Below the pieces are notes generated by a model. It made no database searches and was not told the DNA's origin. It saw nothing but the letters and a program-made list of their open reading frames with translations. This document shows, piece by piece, positions 36,903-46,434 of a DNA stretch of 64,000 bases. The stretch comes from an uncultured Rhizobiaceae group bacterium. GTDB lineage: Bacteria; Pseudomonadota; Alphaproteobacteria; Rhizobiales; Rhizobiaceae. Position numbers and translations under genes: made by a program. The stretch covers positions 62,001 to 126,000 of the forward strand of contig CALHCF010000006.1 of NCBI GenBank assembly GCA_937930635.1, in the 5' to 3' direction. Position 1 is the stretch's first letter. Each line of letters starts with the position of its first letter.

Positions 36903-37511
36903 ATGTCGGACGCGAATCTAAAACAACGGTATGTTGGGCCATGGAGCATTCCCAATTTGCTCACCTATGCCCGCATTCTGGTCGTGCCGTTGGTGGTCCT
37001 GTGTTTTGATCTGGAAGAGCGGGGAAAATCCACCGATATCGCGCGCTGGTCAGCACTTGGTCTCTTCGTATTTGCAAGCGTTACAGATTTTCTGGATGGC
37101 TATCTTGCGCGTATCTGGAAACAGACATCGTCCCTGGGCCGGATGCTTGATCCAATCGCCGATAAACTACTCGTGGCGGCATGTCTTTTGCTGTTGGCCG
37201 CCGATGGAACCATAGCCGGTTGGTCCATTTGGGCAGCCATCGTAATATTGAGCCGCGAAATCCTCGTTTCCGGCCTGCGCGAATATCTTGCCGAACTTAA
37301 AGTCAGCGTCCCCGTTACCCAACTTGCCAAATGGAAAACCACGCTACAGATGGTTGCGCTTGGCTTTCTTCTGGCTGGCCCTGCTGGCGACAAGATTTTC
37401 CCTTATTGCACAGATACCGGCCTGATCCTCCTGTGGATCTCGGCTGTTGTAACGCTGGTGACCGGATATGATTACTTTCGCGCCGGTCTCAAACATATGA
37501 TTGATGAGTAG
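36903..37511 (+). CDS. pgsA: CDP-diacylglycerol-glycerol-3-phosphate 3-phosphatidyltransferase
   Basis: The 202-residue membrane enzyme opens NLLTYARILVVPLVVLC. It carries the CDP-alcohol phosphatidyltransferase motif in DFLDGYLARIWK followed by LGRMLDPIADK, which holds the metal-binding aspartates. It makes phosphatidylglycerol phosphate, the committed step to phosphatidylglycerol. The ATG at 36903 is preferred over the track's TTG at 36891. It is followed by moaD with only a few bases between, an order (pgsA-moaD-moaE) typical of rhizobia, and faces dgkA across a shared upstream region. Confidence 0.95.
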   Translation: MSDANLKQRYVGPWSIPNLLTYARILVVPLVVLCFDLEERGKSTDIARWSALGLFVFASVTDFLDGYLARIWKQTSSLGRMLDPIADKLLVAACLLLLAADGTIAGWSIWAAIVILSREILVSGLREYLAELKVSVPVTQLAKWKTTLQMVALGFLLAGPAGDKIFPYCTDTGLILLWISAVVTLVTGYDYFRAGLKHMIDE

Positions 37512-37514
37512 GTG

Positions 37515-37778
37515 ATGTCCGCGACCACAAAGCTTATGTATTTTTCGTGGATTCGCGAACGTGTTGGTGCCAGCGAAGAAATACTTACGCTTCCTGACAA
37601 TCTCGACACGGTATCGGATCTTCTAAGCTGGATGAAAACCCGTAATGAGGGTTTTGCAGCAGCGCTGGAATTTCCCGATATCATCCGCGTTGCACTTGAT
37701 CAGGAACATGTCGAACATGACGCCCCCATCGGTTCCGCCAAAGAGATTGCCCTTTTCCCACCCATGACCGGCGGCTGA
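37515..37778 (+). CDS. moaD: Molybdopterin synthase sulfur-carrier subunit
   Basis: The protein (about 87 residues) has the ubiquitin-like MoaD pattern YFSWIRERVGASEE and ends FPPMTGG. The terminal Gly-Gly becomes a thiocarboxylate that donates sulfur to precursor Z. It acts with MoaE, encoded 4 bp downstream. The ATG at 37515 directly follows a GTG that the track used as start. Molybdopterin made here can serve the molybdoenzyme MsrP, also encoded in this window. Confidence 0.95.
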   Translation: MSATTKLMYFSWIRERVGASEEILTLPDNLDTVSDLLSWMKTRNEGFAAALEFPDIIRVALDQEHVEHDAPIGSAKEIALFPPMTGG

Positions 37779-37782
37779 AGCG

Positions 37783-38247
37783 GTGGCTGCCAAACCGGAC
37801 ATTCGGGTTCAGGCTGAGGATTTCGACCAGGCAGATGAAATATCTTCGCTGACCAGGGGCCGCACCGATATTGGCGCGGTAGCAACCTTCACAGGCCTTT
37901 GCAGAAGTGAAGGCGAAAGCCTCTCCGCCCTGGAGCTGGAACATTATCCCGGTATGGCTGAGGCGAAAATCATGCAGGCAGCACAACGCGCCTGTGCCCG
38001 TTGGCCCCTTGATGGCATGACCGTCATTCACCGCTATGGTGTCATTCAGCCTGGTGAACAGATCGTGCTGGTTATTGCAACCAGTCGTCACCGCGATGCC
38101 GCCTTTGATGGCGCACGCTATGTTATGGATTTCCTGAAAACCGATGCCCCCTTCTGGAAGAAGGAACACCGGACAGACGGTCAGGCAGGCGATTGGGTGG
38201 ACGCAAAAGAAAGCGACGAAACCGCAAAGAAACGCTGGGCTGAATGA
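37783..38247 (+). CDS. moaE: Molybdopterin synthase catalytic subunit
   Basis: The 154-residue protein has MoaE features: IGAVATFTGLCRSEG, LELEHYPGMAE, HRYGVIQPGEQIVLV and the active-site KTDAPFWKKE. It converts precursor Z to molybdopterin using MoaD thiocarboxylate. A GTG start at 37783, 4 bp after the moaD stop, indicates coupled translation. The C-terminal tail is charged and variable. The large minus-strand ORF over it is a shadow. Confidence 0.96.
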   Translation: MAAKPDIRVQAEDFDQADEISSLTRGRTDIGAVATFTGLCRSEGESLSALELEHYPGMAEAKIMQAAQRACARWPLDGMTVIHRYGVIQPGEQIVLVIATSRHRDAAFDGARYVMDFLKTDAPFWKKEHRTDGQAGDWVDAKESDETAKKRWAE

Positions 38248-38279
38248 GGCCGGTAAAGAGGTAATCAGGAGAGAAGCCC

Positions 38280-39278
38280 ATGCTGCGCTGGGGAATATTA
38301 TCAACTGCAAAGATCGGCATCGAGCATCTGATCCCTGCAATCCTGAACAGCGAGAATGGTGTGGTTTCGGCAATTGCCAGCCGCGACACAGACCGCGCCC
38401 GGAAAGTGGCCAAACGCTTCGCAATTCCCCAGGCATTTGGCAGTTACGACGAACTCCTCGCCAGCGATCAGGTGGACGCGGTCTATATCCCGCTTCTCAC
38501 ATCGCAGCATGTTGAGTGGTCCATCCGTGCTGCCGATGCGGGCAAGCATGTTCTTTGCGAAAAACCCATCGCACTCAAGGCTGATGAGATTGACGGCATC
38601 ATCGATGCCCGCGACCGCAACAATGTGGTACTTTCAGAAGCCTTCATGGTTACGTTCCATCCACAATGGCACAAAGTGCGTTCCCTCATAGCCGAAGGCG
38701 CGATTGGCACGCTGCAACACGTTCAGGCGGCCTTCACCTACAACAACACCGATCCAAACAATATGCGCAATATCGTCGAATTTGGCGGCGGCGCCCTGCC
38801 TGATATTGGTGTGTATCCAACTGTGACCACACGCTTCTCAACAGGCGCAGAGCCGCAACGGGTTTCGGCGCGGGTCGGGCGTGATCCCAAATTCGGAACT
38901 GATATTTACGCCAGCTGGCGGGCCGATTTCGGCACCTTTGAAATGACAGCCTATGTTGCCACCCAACTCGCCCTGCGACAGGAAATCTCCTTCCACGGTG
39001 AAAAGGGCTGGATCAACGTTGCAGCCCCCTTCAACGCCGGTCTTTATGATGCCGATGTCATCACGCTGCACGACAAGGATCATGCGCAAGCGCAGCATTT
39101 CCGCTTTGCAGGCGTCAATCAGTACCAAAATCAGGTCGAAGCTTTTGCAAAGGCAGTCGCCGGAGAAAAGTTGAAAGAAGGCGAAGAAATCTTCTCGCTG
39201 GAAAACTCAAAGCTTAATCAAAAACTCATCGACGCCATCTACCGCGCCGGTGAAAGCGACGACTGGGAAACGGTCTGA
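38280..39278 (+). CDS. Gfo/Idh/MocA family oxidoreductase
   Basis: The 332-residue protein has an N-terminal Rossmann domain ([18 protein letters not shown]), the family motif [11 protein letters not shown] and a C-terminal dimerisation domain with [12 protein letters not shown]. Members oxidise or reduce sugars, inositols or other polyols with NAD(P). A strong ribosome site (aggagag) precedes the ATG. It lies 32 bp after moaE on the same strand, perhaps co-transcribed though functionally unrelated. The sequence resembles dehydrogenases of xylose or trans-dihydrodiol type, but the substrate is not decided. Confidence 0.9.
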   Translation: MLRWGILSTAKIGIEHLIPAILNSENGVVSAIASRDTDRARKVAKRFAIPQAFGSYDELLASDQVDAVYIPLLTSQHVEWSIRAADAGKHVLCEKPIALKADEIDGIIDARDRNNVVLSEAFMVTFHPQWHKVRSLIAEGAIGTLQHVQAAFTYNNTDPNNMRNIVEFGGGALPDIGVYPTVTTRFSTGAEPQRVSARVGRDPKFGTDIYASWRADFGTFEMTAYVATQLALRQEISFHGEKGWINVAAPFNAGLYDADVITLHDKDHAQAQHFRFAGVNQYQNQVEAFAKAVAGEKLKEGEEIFSLENSKLNQKLIDAIYRAGESDDWETV

Positions 39279-39332
39279 ACCTTCGGTTGGCGACAACAAA
39301 TCAGATCGAAACTGATCAACAAGGCCTTAGGA

Positions 39333-40370
39333 TCAAAGCCCCATGGAGCGAACGGGAGCAACCCACGAACTGGCCAGCAGGCCATAACTCAGCAAGATCA
39401 GGATAAAGCCGCCAACCAAGGCTATAAGATAACCGGCCGTATCGATACGAGTCGCAGTCGATCCCAACAATGAAACCGCCAGTCCCCGCGCTTTGACGGC
39501 AAGGATAGCGAGCGCCGAGACCGTGATCGCCGTACCCGCTGAAATTGCAGCAACGGCCATGATACCCGCCAGAGGAATGTCAGCAAACCGGGCAAAAACG
39601 AGCACCAGCACCGCACCAGAACAGGGGCGCAGGCCGATGGAGAAAATAATTCCGATCACCGAGCGCCAATCTGTTGCCTGCTCAAGTTGCTCCGTGCTTG
39701 GCATGTGGGAATGGCCGCATGTGCTGCAAACACCATTAGCTCCATGGCTGTGTTCATGATCATGGCCGTGATGCTCATTTCCGCCGTGTTGGCCACCCTG
39801 ATGATCGTGCTGGTGGCTGTGCCCGGCTGATGCAGCGCCGTTTGTTCCCAAACCAAACCAGTTCAAACCCCGCAATGCGCGCCAGGCCAGCATGGCACCA
39901 AGTCCCATAATCAGCACAAAGCTGATCCGCTCGCTCCACAACACCGCAATCTTCGCATCACGCGCAACGGTTCCAAACACATAAAACAGACCATAAACCA
40001 GCAGTACCGCCATCACACCCTGCAGCAGTGCCGCCGCGACAGACATGGCAACACTTTTGCCGATGCGTTCCGGCTGGGTGAGAAGATAAGTCGACAGAAT
40101 GACCTTGCCGTGGCCAGGTCCAGCTGCGTGGAAAACGCCATACATGAAACTGCCCAGAACCACGGTCGTCGCGGTCGACCACCCGGTCTTGTCGGCAAAT
40201 GCGCCCAGGCTCTCGGTCATGATTTTGTGAAAAGCGCGCTGTTCGGAAAATATCCACGTTAGAAAATCGCGATAGGCTTCCGCTGCCGGTTCCCGCAGAA
40301 CCAGCATCACCGCCGCCAGTGACAACAGACAAAGCGCAACCACCATCGGGCGGCTTTGAATCATTTGCAT
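39333..40370 (-). CDS. Nickel/cobalt transporter, NicO/RcnA family
   Basis: The 345-residue membrane protein has about six helices. GVFHAAGPGHGKVILSTYLL is the family motif near residue 85, and the C-terminal half has IGLRPCSGAVLVLVF. Between them is a long His-rich cytoplasmic or periplasmic loop (HSHQHDHQGGQHGGNEHHGH) with CSTCGHSHMPS. Such loops bind Ni, Co or Zn. Members are efflux or uptake proteins. It overlaps the stop of the DUF1007 gene by 10 bp, forming a common two-gene metal module. ATG at 40370 is preferred to the GTG at 40385. Confidence 0.9.
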   Translation of the reverse strand: MQMIQSRPMVVALCLLSLAAVMLVLREPAAEAYRDFLTWIFSEQRAFHKIMTESLGAFADKTGWSTATTVVLGSFMYGVFHAAGPGHGKVILSTYLLTQPERIGKSVAMSVAAALLQGVMAVLLVYGLFYVFGTVARDAKIAVLWSERISFVLIMGLGAMLAWRALRGLNWFGLGTNGAASAGHSHQHDHQGGQHGGNEHHGHDHEHSHGANGVCSTCGHSHMPSTEQLEQATDWRSVIGIIFSIGLRPCSGAVLVLVFARFADIPLAGIMAVAAISAGTAITVSALAILAVKARGLAVSLLGSTATRIDTAGYLIALVGGFILILLSYGLLASSWVAPVRSMGL

Positions 40371-41029
40371 GTTATCGCCACCCACTCGGCAAAGTTAATT
40401 CCAAGATCGGAGCCCCCCGACTCTGTCTTGTCGAGCGAACTGGCAAACGCCGCCACATCTTCATCGGGGTCAGGTGTACGCAAATCCCATTTGCAGCCGG
40501 CCGGTGCATTGGAAAGGCTGATTGAGCCATCCGCATTGTCGTGATTCATGGCGATATAAAACTCATCGTCATAAATTGCATATCGCAGCGGTTTCTCATT
40601 CACCTCAACTGCTTCCTTGAGGGGGACATCGAAAGTCAGGAGAAATTTTCGTTTTTTCAGCGTGGCCGCAACCGGAACAGCTTTGTCAACTTCAGGAACC
40701 ACACCGTTCTCATCAAATTTAGTGAAGTAGTCGATGCGATGAATGTTGCCGAGAATTTCCGTCATCAGACTGTCGAGTTCAGACTGCTCGGATTCGCCAT
40801 TCTTGTTCGCGTCCTGACCTTCCAGCGCGTAAGCGGAGAAGAACTCGTCGAAAAGCCACGAATAGCGGAACCCGCTGACCTTGCCTTGTGCATCGAATTT
40901 GACTTCGACTTTCATTTCGACAAATTCATGGGGGTGCGCCAGCGCCTGGCCGCCAAAAATGCTGCTAACCGCAATGGCTGCTGCGAAAACTGAAATGAAG
41001 GCCTGCGCCCGGGTCCATTTTGTGATCAC
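40361..41029 (-). CDS. DUF1007 family periplasmic protein
   Basis: The 222-residue protein has a signal peptide (AFISVFAAAIAVSSIFGG) cleaved before AHPHEFVEMKVEV, so the mature N-terminus would begin with a His motif able to bind metal. DUF1007 pairs with NicO-type transporters in many proteobacteria, and here it overlaps the NicO gene by 10 bp. A segment DANKNGESEQSELDSL resembles an EF-hand-like calcium loop. The GTG at 41029 fits the signal peptide better than the TTG at 41062. Role: probably metal capture for the transporter (inferred). Confidence 0.85.
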   Translation of the reverse strand: MITKWTRAQAFISVFAAAIAVSSIFGGQALAHPHEFVEMKVEVKFDAQGKVSGFRYSWLFDEFFSAYALEGQDANKNGESEQSELDSLMTEILGNIHRIDYFTKFDENGVVPEVDKAVPVAATLKKRKFLLTFDVPLKEAVEVNEKPLRYAIYDDEFYIAMNHDNADGSISLSNAPAGCKWDLRTPDPDEDVAAFASSLDKTESGGSDLGINFAEWVAITCK

Positions 41030-41126
41030 CTGTCCGGCACCTTTCCTTTGGCCACAAAACAAATCACTTGGCTATTTTAACACACGCATATTGTGGTGCC
41101 AGTTTGGCAACGCAAATTTGATGAAC

Positions 41127-41154
41127 CCCCGGCTCACTTTATGAAGGGCCGGGG
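41127..41154 (-). terminator. Hairpin downstream of ndk
   Basis: Perfect 7-bp arms ccccggc and gccgggg with a 14-base loop lie 27 bp past the ndk stop (minus strand). There is no long T-run, only GTT. It is a likely transcript end for ndk before the DUF1007 promoter. Confidence 0.55.
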
Positions 41155-41180
41155 ATCACATTTGGTCTCGTCGGCTAAGG

Positions 41181-41603
41181 TCAGCCTGCAATTTCAATTC
41201 CAGAAAACCAGTAGGCGATTTCTTCAGCTGCGGTTTCCGGCGCGTCCGAACCGTGAACACTGTTTTCGCCAAGAGACAGCGCAAAATCCTTACGGATCGT
41301 TCCCTCGGCGGCTTCCGCCGGATTGGTTGCGCCCATAACCTCACGATTTTTGGCAATCGCATTTTCACCTTCCAGAACCTGAACAACCGTCGGCCCTGAA
41401 GACATGAACTCAGTCAACTCGCCAAAAAACGGACGTTCCTTGTGAACGGCATAAAAACCTTCCGCCTGACGCAGGCTCATGTGAACCCGTTTTGAGGCGA
41501 TAACACGCAATCCGGCTTCTTCGAGGCGGGTGGTTATCGCGCCGGTCAGATTGCGCTTGGTTGCATCCGGTTTAATCATGGAAAAAGTACGTTCGACTGC
41601 CAT
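41181..41603 (-). CDS. ndk: Nucleoside diphosphate kinase
   Basis: The 140-residue enzyme has the universal Ndk features: the opening [18 protein letters not shown], the [15 protein letters not shown] segment, [17 protein letters not shown], and the phosphohistidine site [10 protein letters not shown]. It transfers the gamma-phosphate between nucleoside triphosphates and diphosphates. Length and start are standard. It is a single gene followed by a hairpin and divergent from the PHP gene. Confidence 0.97.
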   Translation of the reverse strand: MAVERTFSMIKPDATKRNLTGAITTRLEEAGLRVIASKRVHMSLRQAEGFYAVHKERPFFGELTEFMSSGPTVVQVLEGENAIAKNREVMGATNPAEAAEGTIRKDFALSLGENSVHGSDAPETAAEEIAYWFSGIEIAG

Positions 41604-41773
41604 TGCATAAGTCCTGAATTTTGTGGGAGGAGTTGCGCGAGCCTATAGCCGAGAGTGTCAAAACGGGCAAGGGTGTGTGATAGCGAATGGCTGTGATCTT
41701 TCGTCTTTTGTGATCTCCATTCGGATACTGAATAAGCGACTATGAGCGCATCCAACCTTTGGGATTGTTGACC

Positions 41774-42712
41774 ATGAACCAGACCCTGTTTGACGCGCCG
41801 GGACGCTTTTACAAAGGCAATCTGCACACCCATTCCACCCTTTCAGACGGTGTTTTGAGCCCACAGGACGTCTGTTTGCGGTATGCAGACCGCGGTTATG
41901 ATTTCATTTCGCTGACAGATCACTTCGTGGGGCGTTTCGATTATCCCATCACCGATACCACCCGTATGCGCACCAAAAATTTTACCACCATTTTGGGTGC
42001 CGAGCTTCATTCGGGCGCGAATTCGGCAGGTGAACTCTGGCATATACTTGCTGTCGGCCTGCCAGCCGATTTTGCGCCATCAAACACACCGACATTTCAG
42101 CCCCGCGATGATCAGGAAACAGGGCCGCAAATTGCCCAAAGAGCCGCCGATGCCGGAGCCTTCGTCGCCATTGCCCATCCTCACTGGTCTGCCCTGACTG
42201 AAGCAGACGCCCGTTCTCTGCAGGCTGCTCATGCCGTTGAGGTTTACAATCATGGTTGTGATGTGGAGTGCGATCGTGGCTACGGATTGCAAACACTCGA
42301 CACCCTGTTGAATGAAGGGCGTCGGGTGACCCTTTGCGCAACCGATGACGCCCATTTCGCGACACCCGACCACTTTGGTGGCTGGGTTATGGTCAAGGCA
42401 ACCGACAACGATCCCGACCTGCTTCTCGACGCGCTGAAGCAAGGACATCACTATTCCAGCCAGGGCCCTGATTTCCATAATATTTTATGGACCGATGACG
42501 AAGTGACCATCGAATGTTCTGCGGTCAATTCGGTCACGGTACAGGGCCGGGGTTCCGGCACTTCACAAATCGTAGGCGACACCCTGACGAGGGTCACTTT
42601 GCCGCTGGGCAGGGTGGCCAGCTCTCCCTGGGCTCGCATCAGCCTGATAGACGCCAAAGGAAAGCGTGCCTGGTCCAACCCCGTCTGGAAAACCGACGAC
42701 GGCTGGGTTTAG
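41774..42712 (+). CDS. PHP domain metal-dependent phosphoesterase
   Basis: The 312-residue protein has the PHP motifs in order: GNLHTHSTLSDG (residues about 15-26), ISLTDHF, GAELHS and the later AIAHPHW and TDDAH. These His/Asp residues build a trinuclear metal centre for phosphoester hydrolysis. Related proteins (CehA/TrpH types) act on nucleotides or small phosphoesters; the substrate is open here. The C-terminal 80 residues form a separate beta-rich region. The ATG at 41774 is preferred to the TTG used in the track. It converges on the GST gene with a 1-bp gap. Confidence 0.88.
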   Translation: MNQTLFDAPGRFYKGNLHTHSTLSDGVLSPQDVCLRYADRGYDFISLTDHFVGRFDYPITDTTRMRTKNFTTILGAELHSGANSAGELWHILAVGLPADFAPSNTPTFQPRDDQETGPQIAQRAADAGAFVAIAHPHWSALTEADARSLQAAHAVEVYNHGCDVECDRGYGLQTLDTLLNEGRRVTLCATDDAHFATPDHFGGWVMVKATDNDPDLLLDALKQGHHYSSQGPDFHNILWTDDEVTIECSAVNSVTVQGRGSGTSQIVGDTLTRVTLPLGRVASSPWARISLIDAKGKRAWSNPVWKTDDGWV

Positions 42713-42713
42713 G

Positions 42714-43412
42714 TCAGGCAGCACAGGCTGCAGGAACCGCACGACCCGCCCCGTCATACATATCGAGCAACCGCTCAAACCAATCCGCCACCCGGTTATC
42801 CTTTGGCATCACGTCGTTTTTGGCCGTCGTGCGCAACCATTGGAGCGCCCCAAATACGACGTAGTCTGCAAACAGCGGCTTATCTCCACCGATAAAATCC
42901 TGGGTTTTGAGCGTTAGCTCCAACGGCAAGAGTGCTTTCATGAGACCAGCGTTGTTCTTTTCGAACTTCTGGTCACACTCTTCCAGCGTCATGCCAAAAA
43001 TCTTTTCGCGGGTCATGCGAAAAAACGCCTGATCCTCAGGCGCCAGAGCGCTGTAAATATCAAACAAACAGAGTTTGGCGACTTCCGGATGCACCTGCGA
43101 CTGTGACCAGTTGATCACAAACTGTGTCATTGCAATACCACCCTCACCATCGAAGAGTGGCGGAGTATCGCGGTAGGTGGCATCGAGATATTTGGCAATC
43201 TCGAAACTGTCCTGCACAACGGTTTCGCCATCGCGCATCACCGGGACCTTCCGATCCGTCCCTCCTTCCAGAGACGCCACCTTTGTAAAGGGAACCGGCA
43301 CCGTCTGAAAATCCAGTCCCTTATGCGCAAAACTCAGTCGCGTCTTCCAGCAATGGGGGCTGAACAAGTGGGTTTCATCTGCACCACACAATTCGTAAAG
43401 TCTGATCGTCAT
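42714..43412 (-). CDS. Glutathione S-transferase family protein
   Basis: The 232-residue protein has an N-terminal thioredoxin-like domain (ETHLFSPHCWKTRLSFAHKG, RKVPVMRDGETVVQDSFEIA) and a C-terminal helical GST domain. The SPHCWK region places Ser/Cys where the catalytic residue sits, as in beta-etherase (LigE/LigF)-like and related GSTs. Substrate is unknown. It is one of three GSTs in this window and is divergent from the DMT transporter gene, with a 262-bp region between. Starts and length are as expected. Confidence 0.88.
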   Translation of the reverse strand: MTIRLYELCGADETHLFSPHCWKTRLSFAHKGLDFQTVPVPFTKVASLEGGTDRKVPVMRDGETVVQDSFEIAKYLDATYRDTPPLFDGEGGIAMTQFVINWSQSQVHPEVAKLCLFDIYSALAPEDQAFFRMTREKIFGMTLEECDQKFEKNNAGLMKALLPLELTLKTQDFIGGDKPLFADYVVFGALQWLRTTAKNDVMPKDNRVADWFERLLDMYDGAGRAVPAACAA

Positions 43413-43674
43413 TGGTCATCACCTGATGGTTTCATGCTCGCTTTTGGCTATCACAGCCACCACGAAAACCGAACCCCCGCCCTTTTTTGTCGATAGCTCT
43501 GGTTTGCCGACTACCCCGGTAGAAAGCCAACAATCAGCAGCGATTCCCCGGCTTGTTCTCAACCTTTACCAGAACGTTTGGCAAACAGAGTTTCGACCCG
43601 AAAATAAATCATGGTGCATTGTCGCCCAAACGCCTAAAGCTGATTGCTCCAATCAAACAATAAGCAAACAGCCC

Positions 43675-44568
43675 ATGGAGAAGAAAGATCATATTGACGC
43701 CTTTGGTGCGGTGAGCCTGATATCCTTTTCAGCGCTGCTGGGCCTCAATCAGGTGATGATCAAGATCGTCAATTCCGGGCTGGAACCGGTGTTTCAGGCC
43801 GGACTTCGTTCGCTTCTCGCCCTGCCTCTGGTGATCGCCTTTTCAGTCGTTTTCAAAAAGACTTTGACGATATCAGACGGCAGTTTCTGGCCAGGCATGA
43901 TCAGTGGCACATTCTTTGCCGCAGAGTTCATTCTGCTGTTTCTCGCGCTTGATTACACGACCGTCGCACGGGCTTCTATCTTCTTCTACACAATGCCTTT
44001 CTGGCTTGCGATTGGCGCGCATTTTCTTATTCCCGGCGACCAGCTGTCGATCCCAAAGGTCATGGGGCTCCTGCTTGCCTTTGCCGGTGTCGCCCTTGCG
44101 TTGTCAAACAACGCATCACCCGCAACTCCCTATGCTTTGGTAGGTGATTTGTTGTGTATCCTGGGTGCCAGCATGTGGGCTGGCATCGCACTGTTGGCCC
44201 GCGTGACAAAGCTGTCAAAATCGGTTCCTGAAATGCAGCTTGTCTATCAACTGGCCGTTTCGGCACCGCTGATTTTGATCACTTCGCTGTTTTTTGGGCC
44301 CGCCGTGCGTGATCTTGAAATCCACCATCTGCTGATTTTCGCTTTTCAGGTGGTTGTCGTGGCAAGCTTCGGTTTTGCTTTCTGGTTCTGGTTGCTGGCA
44401 AAATATCCAGCCTCCGACATGGCAAGTTTTGGTTTTCTGGCACCTTTGTTTGGCGTCGTACTGGGTTGGCTGATACTGGGAGAGCCGGTCGGAATTACGC
44501 TTCTTGCGGCCCTGGTGCTGGTGGCGCTGGGCATTGTTCTGGTCAACAGACGACCTTCCAAAGGCTGA
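43675..44568 (+). CDS. DMT superfamily (EamA) transporter
   Basis: From the ATG at 43675 the protein is 297 residues with ten hydrophobic helices in two EamA repeats (first around LNQVMIKIVNSGLEPVFQAG, second ending GEPVGITLLAALVLVALGIV). EamA proteins export amino acids, metabolites or drugs. The track ORF's upstream 83 residues are hydrophilic, lack family features and are rejected; the 262 bp before the gene are non-coding and hold its promoter. No partner gene is evident. Substrate unknown. Confidence 0.88.
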   Translation: MEKKDHIDAFGAVSLISFSALLGLNQVMIKIVNSGLEPVFQAGLRSLLALPLVIAFSVVFKKTLTISDGSFWPGMISGTFFAAEFILLFLALDYTTVARASIFFYTMPFWLAIGAHFLIPGDQLSIPKVMGLLLAFAGVALALSNNASPATPYALVGDLLCILGASMWAGIALLARVTKLSKSVPEMQLVYQLAVSAPLILITSLFFGPAVRDLEIHHLLIFAFQVVVVASFGFAFWFWLLAKYPASDMASFGFLAPLFGVVLGWLILGEPVGITLLAALVLVALGIVLVNRRPSKG

Positions 44569-44748
44569 GAAATCAGCCCACCAAAAACCAAAAATCCTGC
44601 CTTTTGGCCTGACAGTCACCTTCAAGAAGCCGTGATGAACTATTCGTGACACGTGAAGGCCACCTGATTGAAGACTTCTTAAGGCTTGCCTACAATACAC
44701 ATTGATAGAAAAGACTTTTGCAGCCACAACCTCGAGGACCAGGTCGTC

Positions 44749-45717
44749 ATGACTTCTTATCGCTATCCAACACCCCCGTCCTCCCAGATCACATCCAAAG
44801 AAGATTTCCTGAACCGGCGCTCTTTTGTGGCTGGCATGGCCGGCGCATCAGGTCTGGCGGCAGCGCCATCATTTATCGGCTCCTCCGCTATTGCCCAGGA
44901 AAGAAAAGCTCAAAAGCTCAAAACCACCAGCAGTTCGTTTTCGACGGTCGAAAAGCCCAACAGCTATGAAGACGTGACCACCTATAACAATTTTTACGAA
45001 TTCGGCACCGGCAAGTCCGATCCTGCTGAAAATGCGCATACCCTGACGACCCGCCCCTGGACCATCGATGTCGGCGGCATGGTCAATAATCCCGGCAAAC
45101 TGGATATTGAAAAACTGCTGACCAAATTCACATTGGAGGAACGCATCTACCGTTTCCGCTGTGTTGAAGCCTGGTCAATGGTCATTCCCTGGGTCGGCAT
45201 TCCGCTGGCCGATGTGCTGAAGCAGTATGATGTTCAGGGTAGTGCCAAATATGTTGCCTTTGAAACGCTGCTTCGCCCCGAAGAAATGCCGGGTCAGAGT
45301 TCGACTTTCTCGTCTTTGCCATGGCCTTATGTCGAAGGCCTGCGCATGGACGAAGCGATGCATCCCCTCACCATTCTTGCCGTTGGACTTTACGGAGAAG
45401 TATTGCCCAACCAAAACGGCGCGCCGGTGCGGCTGGTGGTGCCGTGGAAATATGGCTTCAAGAGCATCAAATCAATTGTGTCCATGAAGCTGACAGAAGA
45501 TGAACCACCAACATCATGGAACAAAGCCGGTCCCCGTGAATACGGCTTCTATTCCAACGTAAACCCAACCGTAAATCATCCCCGCTGGAGCCAGGCCACA
45601 GAACGACGCATTGGTGCCGGTATTTTTGCCAAGCGGATCGAAACACTGATGTTCAATGGATATGCGGATCAGGTGGCTTCGCTTTACGAAGGTATGGACC
45701 TGCGCAAGTTCTACTAA
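44749..45717 (+). CDS. msrP: Protein-methionine-sulfoxide reductase, catalytic molybdenum subunit
   Basis: The 322-residue protein has a Tat signal ([14 protein letters not shown], cleavage near AIAQE), [13 protein letters not shown], the molybdenum-ligand cysteine in [12 protein letters not shown], and [13 protein letters not shown]. It reduces oxidised methionines of periplasmic proteins, with electrons from MsrQ, encoded 18 bp downstream. The ATG at 44749 is chosen because the residues before it in the track do not belong to the Tat leader. It needs molybdopterin, for which moaDE are present in the window. Confidence 0.95.
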   Translation: MTSYRYPTPPSSQITSKEDFLNRRSFVAGMAGASGLAAAPSFIGSSAIAQERKAQKLKTTSSSFSTVEKPNSYEDVTTYNNFYEFGTGKSDPAENAHTLTTRPWTIDVGGMVNNPGKLDIEKLLTKFTLEERIYRFRCVEAWSMVIPWVGIPLADVLKQYDVQGSAKYVAFETLLRPEEMPGQSSTFSSLPWPYVEGLRMDEAMHPLTILAVGLYGEVLPNQNGAPVRLVVPWKYGFKSIKSIVSMKLTEDEPPTSWNKAGPREYGFYSNVNPTVNHPRWSQATERRIGAGIFAKRIETLMFNGYADQVASLYEGMDLRKFY

Positions 45718-45735
45718 CGCGACAGCGCACCTCAA

Positions 45736-46425
45736 ATGTCCGATATGCCGGCAGCCGATATACCTGGCGAAAAACCCGCAATACCGTTAAGGTCGGCCAG
45801 AGTTTCTCAGGCTGACTTGTTTATGGCGCGTTCAAAGATTTGGACAGCACTGCCCTCATGGATCATCTATCCGCTGGGACTTATCCCTGCGCTGTATTAT
45901 TTTGCGGCGGCCTTTACCAACAAACTGGGTGCAGACCCGCTGGCCGTGCTGGAAAATGCGCTGGGCGAATGGGCGCTCATCTTTCTTGTCGCCGGTCTCA
46001 TGGTTACGCCGCTGATGTGGCTGACCCGCATTAATCTGGTCAAATACCGTCGCGCTGTCGGCCTGGTTGCCTTTGCTTATGTTGTGCTTCATCTGACGGT
46101 CTATCTTGTTCTCGATAAACAGTTTTTTTGGGGGGAAATCTGGAGCGATCTGATCAAGCGGCCTTATATCACCATCGGAGCTCTGGCTTTTCTTCTGCTA
46201 TTGCCGTTGGCGATTACATCCAACAATCGTTCCATCAGGAAGCTTGGTTCGCAGAGCTGGCGCAAGCTGCACCGTCTCGTCTATCCCGCCGCTTTGCTTG
46301 GTGCCATCCATTATGCTCTGCTTGAAAAGACCTGGCAGACAGAACCTTTGATGTATGTTGCCGCCGTGCTTGCGCTGATCGGTTTGCGAGGCATACGGTT
46401 CAGGATTCGCAGCAAGGCAACTTAG
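45736..46425 (+). CDS. msrQ: Heme-binding membrane subunit of the MsrPQ system
   Basis: The 229-residue membrane protein has about six helices with the MsrQ/YedZ features: an N-terminal LIPALYYFAAAF, LGEWALIFLVAGLMVTPL, the heme ligands in FAYVVLHLTVYL and KLHRLVYPAALLGAIHY. It passes electrons from the quinone pool or cytosolic flavin reductase through heme to MsrP in the periplasm. It follows msrP on the same strand. The N-terminal 35 residues are longer than in E. coli YedZ. Confidence 0.95.
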   Translation: MSDMPAADIPGEKPAIPLRSARVSQADLFMARSKIWTALPSWIIYPLGLIPALYYFAAAFTNKLGADPLAVLENALGEWALIFLVAGLMVTPLMWLTRINLVKYRRAVGLVAFAYVVLHLTVYLVLDKQFFWGEIWSDLIKRPYITIGALAFLLLLPLAITSNNRSIRKLGSQSWRKLHRLVYPAALLGAIHYALLEKTWQTEPLMYVAAVLALIGLRGIRFRIRSKAT

Positions 46426-46434
46426 GACGCGGTT

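Noticed and set aside
37681-38436. 251-residue minus-strand ORF
   Set aside because: Antisense to moaE and its neighbours, which are certain genes.
41030-41180. Cobalamin or nickel riboswitch upstream of the NicO/DUF1007 pair
   Set aside because: The 120 bp upstream contain only the ndk hairpin and no conserved riboswitch boxes.
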